Source of the DNA: Mucilaginibacter oryzae
GTDB taxonomy: Bacteria; Bacteroidota; Bacteroidia; Sphingobacteriales; Sphingobacteriaceae
Reading direction: 5' to 3'
DNA length: 64,000 bases
Assembly: GCF_003148845.1 (NCBI RefSeq)
Contig: NZ_QGHA01000001.1
Span: 1,116,001 to 1,180,000, forward strand
Below the pieces are notes generated by a model. It worked only from the letters and a program-made list of their open reading frames with translations, was not told the DNA's origin and made no database searches. The position numbers were made by a program, and so were the translations under genes. Positions 1 to 7,853 of the stretch are shown one piece after another; the first letter of the stretch is position 1; every line of letters begins with the position of its first letter.

Positions 1-22
1 CGGAAAGTAATATCCGGTGCTT

Positions 23-57
23 CTGGGAATATTTTTTTATATCGAAAAATATCCCGG
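23..57 (-). terminator. Probable terminator of the GH3 gene
   Basis: An A/T-rich inverted repeat (arms around CTGGGAATATTTTT and AAAAATATCCCGG, one bulge) lies just past the stop of the minus-strand GH3 gene. The stem is long but weak, and there is no clear T-run after it on the minus strand, so this is a tentative call. Confidence 0.4.
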
Positions 58-101
58 CAGTTTTTAACAAGGTGCTAAAAATGTATTATACCATTTTGCC
101 G

Positions 102-2408
102 TTATTTAGCCCACCACACCGAAGCGTTGCGGGTGTTTGCAGAGTTTGTTCCGATCTGGATTATAAATTCGCCCGGCTCCCAATCGTACTTTAGCTGGCT
201 ATTGTAAAACTTCAATTGCTCGGGCGTAATTTTAAAGCTAACCTGTTTTGATTCGCCCGGCTGCAGGTTTACTTTCTGATAGTTTTTTAACTCCTTTACC
301 GAGCGGCTGATGCTGGCTACCGGATCGCTGATGTACAATTGTACCACCTCTTCACCTGCATACTTACCTGTATTGGTTAAAGTAACAGTTGCCGTTAAGG
401 TTTCGTTACCTTTCAATTTGGTTTTGCTTAAATTAACATCACTGTAGCTAAAAGTGGTATAACTTAAGCCGTAACCAAAAGGATAAAGCGGATCGTTAGA
501 GATATCCAGGTAATTCGACCTGAATTTTGACGGCCCGCCGGTATATGGCCTGCCGGTATTTTTGTGGTTATAATAAATCGGGATCTGGCCTACACTTCGC
601 GGGAAGGTAGCCGTCAGTTTACCGGCAGGGTTATAATCGCCAAATAACACATCGGCAATAGCGTTACCGGCTTCGGTACCCGGCGCCCAAACGTCGAGTA
701 TAGCGCTGGCATGCTGATCTTCCCAGGTTAAGGTAAGCGGGCGGCCGTTAAATAACACGATAACCATTGGCTTGCCCAGTTTTGAAAGTTCTTTCAGCAT
801 GTTTTTCTGGCTTTCCGGAATATCGATATCCGAGCGGCTCGATGATTCGCCCGACATGCTTTGCGATTCGCCTACCACCGCTACAATCACATCAGATTTT
901 TTGGCAACGTCAACAGCTTCCTGTAAAAGCTGAGCGGCCGGTTTGGCATCAACCGAAACCATACCCGGGCCAAAGTTAAGCCGTTGAATAAACAGGCTGT
1001 CCTCGGTAATATTAGCGCCTTTGGCATAGTTAACGGCAACGTTATTACCCACTACGTTTTTAATGCCCTCCATTACGCTTACCGATTTTTGCCATTCGCC
1101 GGCAATAACCCAGGTACCCAGCATATCGCGGTGGTTATCGGCCAGCGGGCCAACCAAAGCTATACTACCCGATTTTTTTAACGGCAGGGTCTGGTTATTA
1201 TTTTTTAATAACACAAACGAGTGCTTGGTGATCTCCCTGGCGGCAGCGCGGTTGGCTGCTGATAATTCTTCTTTAGCCTCCTTATCCGCATCCATCGATT
1301 TATAGGGGTTTTCGAACAAACCTAATTTGTACTTCGCCTCTAAAACACGCTGACAGGCCAAATCAATTTCCTGCTGGGTGATCTTTTTCTGCTTCAATGA
1401 GCTTTTTAAAGTTTTCAAGAAGCCCTCGCCCACCATATCCATATCCAAACCGGCTTTAAGCGCAAGTGCCGATACCGTTTGCAAATCGCCAAGGCCGTGG
1501 GCTGTCATTTCATTCACCGCGGTATAATCAGATACCACAAAGCCTTTAAAACCCCATTGTTTCCTTAACAAATCGGTAAGTAACCATTGGTTACCTGTTG
1601 CAGGCACGCCATCTACGGTGTTAAACGAACTCATGAAACTACCAGCACCTGCATCAACAGCTGCTTTATAGGGCGGCAGGTAATCCTGGTACATTTTAAT
1701 GCGGCTCATATCAACGGTGTTATATTCGCGACCGGCCTCGGCACCGCCATATAACGCGAAGTGTTTTACGCAGGCCATTACCGCGTCGGCATTTTTCATG
1801 CTGGCGCCCTGGTAACCCTGTACCATGGCTTTAGCCACCTGCGAGCCATACCAGGGGTCTTCGCCCGAACCTTCGGAAATACGGCCCCAACGCGGATCGC
1901 GGGCGATATCAACCATTGGCGAAAATACCCAGTTCAGGCCTTCGCCCGTTGCTTCCTTAGCTGCGATTTGTGCCGATTGTTTGATCAGGTTCATATCCCA
2001 GGTAGCCGACATGCCCAATGGAATAGGGAAGATAGTACGATGACCGTGGATCACATCCAAACCAAAAATAAGCGGGATGTGCAGCCTGGAGTTTTTTACA
2101 GCGATATCCTGGATCTGGCGGGTTTGCGCAGTACCCCAAACACCAAATACACCGCCAATAGCGCCCTTTTTTATGTTCTCTTCAACACCTTTATTTACTA
2201 CCGAACCTGTTGTGGCTGCACCGATGGTTACCAGGTTTAGCTGGCCTATCTTTTCATCGAGTGTCATTTTGCTCATCAGGCTTTTTACATAGGCGTTCAT
2301 TTTGGCATCCTCGGTTTTGTTTTGTGCCGATACCTTGTTAAAAGGCAACAGCGCCACACAAAGCGGCATCATGGCGACGGCCATCCGGCTTGAAAAATAC
2401 TTTTTCAT
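102..2408 (-). CDS. bglX: Periplasmic GH3 beta-glucosidase, BglX-like
   Basis: This 768-residue enzyme should hydrolyse beta-glucosidic (possibly beta-xylosidic) ends of oligosaccharides in the periplasm. A signal peptide ending near VSAQ (residues 1-29) precedes the GH3 N-terminal barrel. The barrel carries KHF and the SDY motif with the expected nucleophile Asp294. The alpha/beta sandwich (about 400-620) and a C-terminal fibronectin-III-like domain (about 680-755) follow in the order usual for BglX, and the length is normal. It is transcribed away from a Nudix-type regulator with a 188-bp shared control region, so that regulator may govern it. GH3 specificity cannot be fixed from sequence; beta-xylosidase is the main alternative. 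Confidence 0.93.
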   Translation of the reverse strand: MKKYFSSRMAVAMMPLCVALLPFNKVSAQNKTEDAKMNAYVKSLMSKMTLDEKIGQLNLVTIGAATTGSVVNKGVEENIKKGAIGGVFGVWGTAQTRQIQDIAVKNSRLHIPLIFGLDVIHGHRTIFPIPLGMSATWDMNLIKQSAQIAAKEATGEGLNWVFSPMVDIARDPRWGRISEGSGEDPWYGSQVAKAMVQGYQGASMKNADAVMACVKHFALYGGAEAGREYNTVDMSRIKMYQDYLPPYKAAVDAGAGSFMSSFNTVDGVPATGNQWLLTDLLRKQWGFKGFVVSDYTAVNEMTAHGLGDLQTVSALALKAGLDMDMVGEGFLKTLKSSLKQKKITQQEIDLACQRVLEAKYKLGLFENPYKSMDADKEAKEELSAANRAAAREITKHSFVLLKNNNQTLPLKKSGSIALVGPLADNHRDMLGTWVIAGEWQKSVSVMEGIKNVVGNNVAVNYAKGANITEDSLFIQRLNFGPGMVSVDAKPAAQLLQEAVDVAKKSDVIVAVVGESQSMSGESSSRSDIDIPESQKNMLKELSKLGKPMVIVLFNGRPLTLTWEDQHASAILDVWAPGTEAGNAIADVLFGDYNPAGKLTATFPRSVGQIPIYYNHKNTGRPYTGGPSKFRSNYLDISNDPLYPFGYGLSYTTFSYSDVNLSKTKLKGNETLTATVTLTNTGKYAGEEVVQLYISDPVASISRSVKELKNYQKVNLQPGESKQVSFKITPEQLKFYNSQLKYDWEPGEFIIQIGTNSANTRNASVWWAK

Positions 2409-2528
2409 TTTTTAAGTTTATGGGTAGTAAATAATTGGTTAACAAATATGACTAATAATCAGCGCGTTTCAGCGCGCTGTTGAATATTTCAGGTAAATTT
2501 TAAATGTCGAATTCACAGCTTTTATCAT

Positions 2529-2547
2529 AGTGTATTAAGTACACAAT
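2529..2547. promoter_or_regulatory. Candidate operator of the Nudix regulator
   Basis: The 15-bp dyad GTGTA-TTAAG-TACAC (2530-2544) sits inside AGTGTATTAAGTACACAAT in the divergent bglX/regulator region, 50 bp before the regulator start and about 120 bp before bglX. Its form AGTGT-N7-ACA recurs upstream of araB (55692-55711) and galM (48141-48160), where the sites match each other at 17 of 20 positions. Being bound by the Nudix regulator is an inference. Confidence 0.5.
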
Positions 2548-2596
2548 TGTAATTATTATAATTAAAAAATCAAACTTTATTTGTACAATAGCGCAA

Positions 2597-3358
2597 ATGT
2601 TAAGTAAACAGCAACTTATTGAGTACAGCGATGATGCCCGTAAAAATTACGTGAACCACATCTCTATTGATTGTGTGGTATTTGGTTTTCACGAGGGGCA
2701 AATGAAAGTGCTGCTATTAAAAACCCACAATGAAGAAAAATGGTACCTGCCCGGTGGATTTGTACTAAAAGAGGAACCTATTGATACAGCTGCAAACAGG
2801 ATTTTACAGCAGCGAACAGGCCTTGATAAGGTATTTTTACAGCAGTTCAGGGTGTTTGGCGATCCTGACCGCTCAAAAGTACATAATGATATGTACGCGG
2901 ATATGATACCTAAAGAGCAAAACTGGTTTTCAGGCCGTTTTATATCGATAGGGTATTATGCGCTGGTTGATTTTTCGGGGGCGATACCCCATCCCGACCA
3001 GTTTTCGGAGCTTTGCGCCTGGCGCGACCTGGACGATATTCCTGAATTGCAGCTCGATCATCAAAAAATATATCAGAGCGCGTTGGATACCTTAAGGCTG
3101 CAGCTTAACTACCAGCCCATCGGCTATAACCTGATGCCCAAAGAATTTACCATGCCCGAGCTGCAAAAACTTTACGAAACCATTTTGGGCAAAAAGCTGG
3201 ACAGGCGCAATTTTCAACGCCGCATCCTCGGTTTCGGCATCCTTACCCGATCTGAAGAACCGCGTAAAGGAGGCGCGCACAAAGCACCGTATTTATACTC
3301 TTTTGATCTGGAAAATTATCAGCATGCTTTGACGGAAGGGTTTAAAGGAGGGTGGTAA
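2597..3358 (+). CDS. Nudix-fold transcriptional regulator, AraR/NrtR-like
   Basis: This 253-residue protein has an N-terminal Nudix-like domain (about 20-155) followed by a winged-helix region (about 165-245), the architecture of NrtR-type regulators and of Bacteroides AraR. The Nudix box spans residues 54-76. It keeps the first glycine, E60, R68 and G75, but the catalytic glutamates of the REUxEE core are Ile69, Gln72 and Arg73. The domain is therefore expected to bind a ligand rather than hydrolyse one. In Bacteroides thetaiotaomicron a protein of this design represses arabinose genes until L-arabinose binds. A complete araBAD locus in this window and a shared AGTGT-N7-ACA site support the same role here. 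It stands alone, divergent from bglX, so control of another sugar such as xylose remains possible. Confidence 0.75.
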   Translation: MLSKQQLIEYSDDARKNYVNHISIDCVVFGFHEGQMKVLLLKTHNEEKWYLPGGFVLKEEPIDTAANRILQQRTGLDKVFLQQFRVFGDPDRSKVHNDMYADMIPKEQNWFSGRFISIGYYALVDFSGAIPHPDQFSELCAWRDLDDIPELQLDHQKIYQSALDTLRLQLNYQPIGYNLMPKEFTMPELQKLYETILGKKLDRRNFQRRILGFGILTRSEEPRKGGAHKAPYLYSFDLENYQHALTEGFKGGW

Positions 3359-3379
3359 TTATCCTTTTTTGCACAGCCT

Positions 3380-3622
3380 TCAGGGAGCCGGTGGTGTATA
3401 TTCCAACTTTACCTGCACATTCAGGTCTTCGTGCATACTGCCAAATTGCTTCGGGTTACGCGTAAAATCCGGATCGGTATCCATATAAATATTGGTAACA
3501 CGCACCATTTCAGGATGCTTATCAGTACCTATATTATAGGATAGGCCTTCGCTGCTTTCCATTTGCTGTTTAAGCGCGAGGTATTGCTTACCCGTTATGA
3601 TGATCATTTTTTCGGCAGTCAT
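3380..3622 (-). CDS. Conserved small hypothetical protein
   Basis: I do not recognise a family for this 80-residue, mostly polar protein without signal peptide or membrane segment. It lies convergent to the Nudix regulator and divergent from the M1 peptidase, and no stronger frame overlaps it. The start is uncertain: a second Met five codons in (near 3607) gives a more compact N-terminus beginning MIIITGKQY. Codon use looks like that of its neighbours. It is probably a real but uncharacterised gene. Confidence 0.55.
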   Translation of the reverse strand: MTAEKMIIITGKQYLALKQQMESSEGLSYNIGTDKHPEMVRVTNIYMDTDPDFTRNPKQFGSMHEDLNVQVKLEYTPPAP

Positions 3623-3721
3623 AGGTATAAATTTTACGCTATTAATAAAGTCTCGGCTTAAGCACGCTTTCGGCCGGGTTTGTTATATTTACTTCAAATA
3701 TACTTTTATACATCCGCATAA

Positions 3722-5602
3722 ATGATCAGGATAAAAAAATTACTGCCGGTATTTTTATTATTGGGCAGCACCGCGGCCTTAGCCCAGCAAACATTACCCA
3801 TAGCGGTAAACCTGCAAAAAACCTACACCAAAGGTACCCGTACCCAGGCTGGGGCGCCCGGCAAAAACTATTGGCAAAACACAGCCAGTTATGCTATCAA
3901 AGTAAATTTCGACCCAAAAACACGCCTCTTAAGCGGCTCCGTAGGTATTGATTACTTTAATAACAGCCCCGATAGCTTAAAAAGGGTACAATTTAAGCTA
4001 TATCCTAACTTATATCAAAAAGGGGTAGCCCGGCAATCAACCATCTCGCCTGCCGATTTAACCGACGGGGTCCACATTACCAGCTTCAGCGTAAACAGCC
4101 AGCCGCTCGATAGTACCCATCGCCGTATTAACGGCACTAATATGACCCTGCGTGTGACACCAATAGCGCCCAAACAGCAGGTACACTTTGATATTTCGTA
4201 CTCGTATACATTAAATAAAGGCTCACACATCCGCACCGGGCAAATTGATACCGGCGCGTTTTTCGTGGCGTATTTCTTTCCGCGGGTAGCTGTTTATGAT
4301 GATATTGACGGGTGGAATGATTATCCCTACACCGGTTCGCAGGAGTTTTACAATGATTTCTGTCATTTCAGCGCAGAGATCACCGTACCCGGCGATTATA
4401 AGGTCTGGGCAACCGGCGACCTCAAAAATGCTGACGATGTTTTTGACCCGCGTATTGTAAAACGGATAGCCGGGGCCGGCCAAAGCGATAACATAACTGA
4501 CATTATTAGCGAAGCCGATATTAAAGCCGGCGATATTACCAAAAAGGCGCCGACACATACCTGGAAATTTGAGGCCGACAGTGTTACCGATTTTGTTTTC
4601 GCTACCAGTAACCATTATTTATGGAAAGCATCCAGCCTGGTTGTAGATCCGAAAACAGGCAGGCGTACCCGCGTTGATGCAGTATTTAACCCCAGCCATA
4701 AAGACTACTACGATGTGGTTGATTACGCCCGTAAAACGGTTGAGGTGATGAGCTATAAATTCCCGAAATGGCCCTTCCCCTACCAGCACGAAACCGTTTT
4801 TGACGGGTTGGACCAGATGGAGTACCCGATGATGGTGAACGATAACCCGCTGGAGGATAAAACGGATGCCATTACCCTTACCGACCATGAAATTTTCCAT
4901 ACCATGTTCCCGTTTTATATGGGCATTAACGAAACCAAATACGGCTGGATGGACGAGGGCTGGGCTACCATTGGCGAATGGCTGGTAAGCCCCGAGATAG
5001 ACCACTCGATTGTTGACCCGTATGGTGTAGCCGCGGTTGAACAAACCGCCGGTCAGGAGGTAGATATGCCCGTGATGACGCTTACACCCGCCCTTATAGG
5101 CGCAGCGGGTTTTACCGATAGTTATCCGAAACCCGCTATGGCCTATTTATACGTTAAGGATATGCTGGGCGATGACTTATTTAATAAAGCCCTGCATTAT
5201 TATATAGCGCAATGGCATGGCAAACACCCTATGCCTTACGATTTTTTTAACTGCATGAATACCGGAGCGGGAATTAACATGAACTGGTTTTGGAAAGCCT
5301 GGTTTTTTGATAATGGTGTTACCGACCTGGGGATTGGTAAAGTTAGCGCCACCGGTAATAGCTATAGTGTAATAATCAATAAGGTTGGCAGTAAACCAAT
5401 ACCTGTTAACTTAACCGTTTATTACGCCGACGGCAGCACACAGCTTGTACATAAAAGCATAGCCGTATGGCAGGGCGGCAATACCAGCGCAAAAGTTGAT
5501 TTTGCGGCGAAGAAAGCGGTGAAGAAATTAGTATTAGGCACAACCTACGATCCGGATAGTAATAAGAAAGACAATATTTGGACAAACGCCGCTAATCATT
5601 AA
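3722..5602 (+). CDS. Secreted M1-family metallopeptidase
   Basis: A 626-residue zinc peptidase exported by an N-terminal signal peptide (about 1-22, ending ALAQ). An N-terminal beta-domain (about 50-300) precedes the gluzincin catalytic domain. The zinc motif HEIFH lies at residues 389-393, and a third ligand Glu412 follows exactly 18 residues later, the M1 spacing HExxH-x18-E. The usual GAMEN aminopeptidase motif is replaced by a GLDQMEYPM segment (about 362-370), as in many Bacteroidota M1 proteins. A likely role is removing residues from peptides in the periplasm or at the cell surface. It stands alone with its own strong terminator at 5683-5721. Confidence 0.9.
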   Translation: MIRIKKLLPVFLLLGSTAALAQQTLPIAVNLQKTYTKGTRTQAGAPGKNYWQNTASYAIKVNFDPKTRLLSGSVGIDYFNNSPDSLKRVQFKLYPNLYQKGVARQSTISPADLTDGVHITSFSVNSQPLDSTHRRINGTNMTLRVTPIAPKQQVHFDISYSYTLNKGSHIRTGQIDTGAFFVAYFFPRVAVYDDIDGWNDYPYTGSQEFYNDFCHFSAEITVPGDYKVWATGDLKNADDVFDPRIVKRIAGAGQSDNITDIISEADIKAGDITKKAPTHTWKFEADSVTDFVFATSNHYLWKASSLVVDPKTGRRTRVDAVFNPSHKDYYDVVDYARKTVEVMSYKFPKWPFPYQHETVFDGLDQMEYPMMVNDNPLEDKTDAITLTDHEIFHTMFPFYMGINETKYGWMDEGWATIGEWLVSPEIDHSIVDPYGVAAVEQTAGQEVDMPVMTLTPALIGAAGFTDSYPKPAMAYLYVKDMLGDDLFNKALHYYIAQWHGKHPMPYDFFNCMNTGAGINMNWFWKAWFFDNGVTDLGIGKVSATGNSYSVIINKVGSKPIPVNLTVYYADGSTQLVHKSIAVWQGGNTSAKVDFAAKKAVKKLVLGTTYDPDSNKKDNIWTNAANH

Positions 5603-5682
5603 CAAAAACACTTATCTGCCCGGGAATGAATATACATCCCCGGGAGTAAGTTTTGTTATAGTGGAAACACGATTGTCCTGGA

Positions 5683-5721
5683 GGCAAAAAAAGGGGTGCT
5701 TTTCGCTCCCCTTTTTTTGCC
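5683..5721. terminator. Strong bidirectional terminator
   Basis: A perfect stem with 14-bp arms (GGCAAAAAAAGGGG and its complement) surrounds a short loop, so an A-run on one side becomes a T-run on the other. It ends transcription of the M1 peptidase gene on the plus strand. Confidence 0.9.
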
Positions 5722-5845
5722 TTTACATCAACCGAACCCTTCACGGCAAAATATTTCAGAAAAAAAACCAATATGTACATACATAATTACAATCTTTTTC
5801 TAAATTTGATTTCAATATAAACCAATTTAACTTGAAATTTAAGTT

Positions 5846-6892
5846 ATGGACTTTTTAAAGGCTATCTATGATCATATAACCGGATTTTTCGGTTTAGGAA
5901 ACCTGTACAACATTGTTAAAGCAGGCGATTACAGCAAGTTTTTATCCTGGGATGGCGTAACAGCCGTTTTAGGACCGATGCTGCCGGTGTTGCTTGTGGT
6001 TGAAATTATTCGCGGCGCCTTTTATAAAAAGTTTAAGGTGATCAACTACAAAATCTCATTCTGGACATACGTGCTAAATGCATTTATTGGCACTGTATTA
6101 TCTATAGCTATGGTAACGCTTTGCATAGGTTTCTTTTCGAGGTTCGCTCTTTTTAAAACTACGTTTACCTGGTACTGGTTTATTTACGGATACATAGTGT
6201 GGGAGTTCGCGCACTTTTGGTATCATTACCTTGCGCATAAAGTACGGATACTATGGTGCCTCCACTCCACCCACCATGCGCCCGAAAGCATGAATCTTTC
6301 TGTAACCTTCGCTCACTTCTTTTTAGAAGGCCCTTATGCCGACCTGATCCGCACCAGTATCTGCATTTTACTGGGTGTAAACCCACCTATGCTGTTTGTA
6401 ATTATGTTTATTGACGGCTTTTGGGGATCAATGATCCATATTGGCGAAAGCCTTATTGAAGACGGGCGACTGGGTATTTTAAATAAGATTATACTTACAC
6501 CATCACATCACCGGGTACATCATGCGCGTAACCCACTGTACATGGATACCAACTTTTGTAACCTGCTGCCGATATGGGATAAAGTTTTTGGCACTTATCA
6601 AAACGAAGACCGGAAAATCCCGATAGAGTATGGCATCAGCCGCCCCATGATCAAAAACAGCTTTCTGGATGCTTATTTTGGCGAAATTGTGGCTTTGGCA
6701 AAGGATGTTTATAAAGCCCCCGGCATTAAAAATAAATTCCTGTACATCATTATGCCGCCAGGTTGGAGCCATACCGGCGATCATAAAATGACAACGGTGG
6801 TGAAAAAGGCTTACTTTGAGAGTTTGGCAAAAACTGAGGGTGAACAGAGAATGGATGTCAGGCAAGGTAAAGAAGCAGAAACTATCTACTAA
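5846..6892 (+). CDS. Sterol desaturase / fatty acid hydroxylase family membrane protein
   Basis: A 348-residue integral membrane di-iron enzyme that should hydroxylate or desaturate a lipid. Hydrophobic segments lie around residues 40-57, 72-100, 105-125 and 170-195. The histidine clusters that bind iron are complete: H123/H127/H131, HSTHH at 140-144 and HHRVHH at 221-226. This is the fatty acid hydroxylase superfamily, which includes sterol desaturases and carotenoid hydroxylases. The substrate is unknown; in Bacteroidota such proteins are often linked to ornithine or sphingolipid modification. It forms its own unit after a strong terminator. Confidence 0.85.
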   Translation: MDFLKAIYDHITGFFGLGNLYNIVKAGDYSKFLSWDGVTAVLGPMLPVLLVVEIIRGAFYKKFKVINYKISFWTYVLNAFIGTVLSIAMVTLCIGFFSRFALFKTTFTWYWFIYGYIVWEFAHFWYHYLAHKVRILWCLHSTHHAPESMNLSVTFAHFFLEGPYADLIRTSICILLGVNPPMLFVIMFIDGFWGSMIHIGESLIEDGRLGILNKIILTPSHHRVHHARNPLYMDTNFCNLLPIWDKVFGTYQNEDRKIPIEYGISRPMIKNSFLDAYFGEIVALAKDVYKAPGIKNKFLYIIMPPGWSHTGDHKMTTVVKKAYFESLAKTEGEQRMDVRQGKEAETIY

Positions 6893-6940
6893 CCCCGTAC
6901 GAAATGCTGAGAAGAGCACGATCGTTTGATCTCTTTAAAA

Positions 6941-7588
6941 TTACCCCAATATTTCAGCTATCTCGTCAAAGCCTTTTTCGCGGGCCAGGTCGGCCGGGAG
7001 TTTGCCGCCTTCCATGCGGGTATAAACTTCGGCACCATTTTCAAGCAGCAGGATAATCAGATCGAGGTTACCGTTTTGCGCCGCCGAATGCAGCGGCGTT
7101 GCCCCCGCCTGTTGCACAACATTTACCTGGGCGCCGTTTTCAATGAGCATCCTGGCTATTTCAGTATAACTGCCAGCAGCTGCGGAGTGAATAGGAAACA
7201 CATTGAAACCGTTATTGGATGGCAGGTTAACGTTGGCGCCGTTCATTACCAGGTACCGGGCCACATCAAAACGGCCAAAGTAACAGGCCAGCCCAAGGGC
7301 AGTAAAACCATCGTCGGCATAGTTATCAACGGCACCGGGGTTGGCAGCTAATAATCGGGCAACATCATCGGGCTTACCTGCAGCCGCGGCTTCAAACAGG
7401 GTAAGATCGCTAACATAATTAAGTAATAAACCGGTTACCGATGCCTGCTTATAATAACACGACAGCATTAGCGGCGATACGTTAAGACTCGTTTTCTGTT
7501 TAGCTAACATAGGGTCGCGGCCCAGCAGGGTGTTGATTGCATCTAAATTGGCGGCGGCAATATATTCTTCCAGTCGTTCTATACTCAT
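6941..7588 (-). CDS. Ankyrin-repeat protein
   Basis: A 215-residue cytosolic protein made almost wholly of ankyrin repeats. At least five can be counted from recurrent G-TALGLA, G-FPIHSAA and GATPLHSAA cores, the last two near residues 120-185. Ankyrin repeats bind other proteins; no catalytic domain is attached and the partner is unknown. It is a single gene, transcribed away from ftsK and convergent with the sterol-desaturase-like gene. Confidence 0.88.
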   Translation of the reverse strand: MSIERLEEYIAAANLDAINTLLGRDPMLAKQKTSLNVSPLMLSCYYKQASVTGLLLNYVSDLTLFEAAAAGKPDDVARLLAANPGAVDNYADDGFTALGLACYFGRFDVARYLVMNGANVNLPSNNGFNVFPIHSAAAGSYTEIARMLIENGAQVNVVQQAGATPLHSAAQNGNLDLIILLLENGAEVYTRMEGGKLPADLAREKGFDEIAEILG

Positions 7589-7721
7589 TAGCTTTAATCA
7601 GGCACTTTAGTTTAACGCAACTATTTTTATATTAACTATATTTTTCGGCTACAGGCAGATGGTGTTTTCAATTATACTGAAAATTTAAAATTATTCCCTA
7701 AAACTTATTTAATCCGTTAAC

Positions 7722-7776
7722 TTTATCATAAACCGGTCTGTAATTTTTTAACAGGTTACCGGTCTTATATGATAAA
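7722..7776. repeat. Nested palindrome between the ankyrin gene and ftsK
   Basis: Outer arms TTTATCATA and TATGATAAA (9 bp, perfect) enclose two ACCGGT copies and an inner CTGT/ACAG stem with an AATTTTTTA loop. It sits in the divergent region about 50 bp before the ftsK -7 element. It could be an operator or a cruciform; no factor is evident. Confidence 0.6.
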
Positions 7777-7822
7777 ACACCGCCTGTTACGGCCGCAAGG
7801 TTTACACAGGCGAAATTTTATG

Positions 7823-7830
7823 TAAGTTTG
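7823..7830 (+). promoter_or_regulatory. Promoter of ftsK
   Basis: TAAGTTTG is an exact match to the Bacteroidota -7 element TAnnTTTG. A TTT-containing -33 region lies 19 bp upstream. The predicted transcript start is about 17 bp before the ATG. Confidence 0.6.
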
Positions 7831-7853
7831 CAATAACGATTGTTACATTCAGG

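Noticed and set aside
4223-5044. Long minus-strand frames opposite the M1 peptidase
   Set aside because: They are the reverse of a well-supported gene and match no family.
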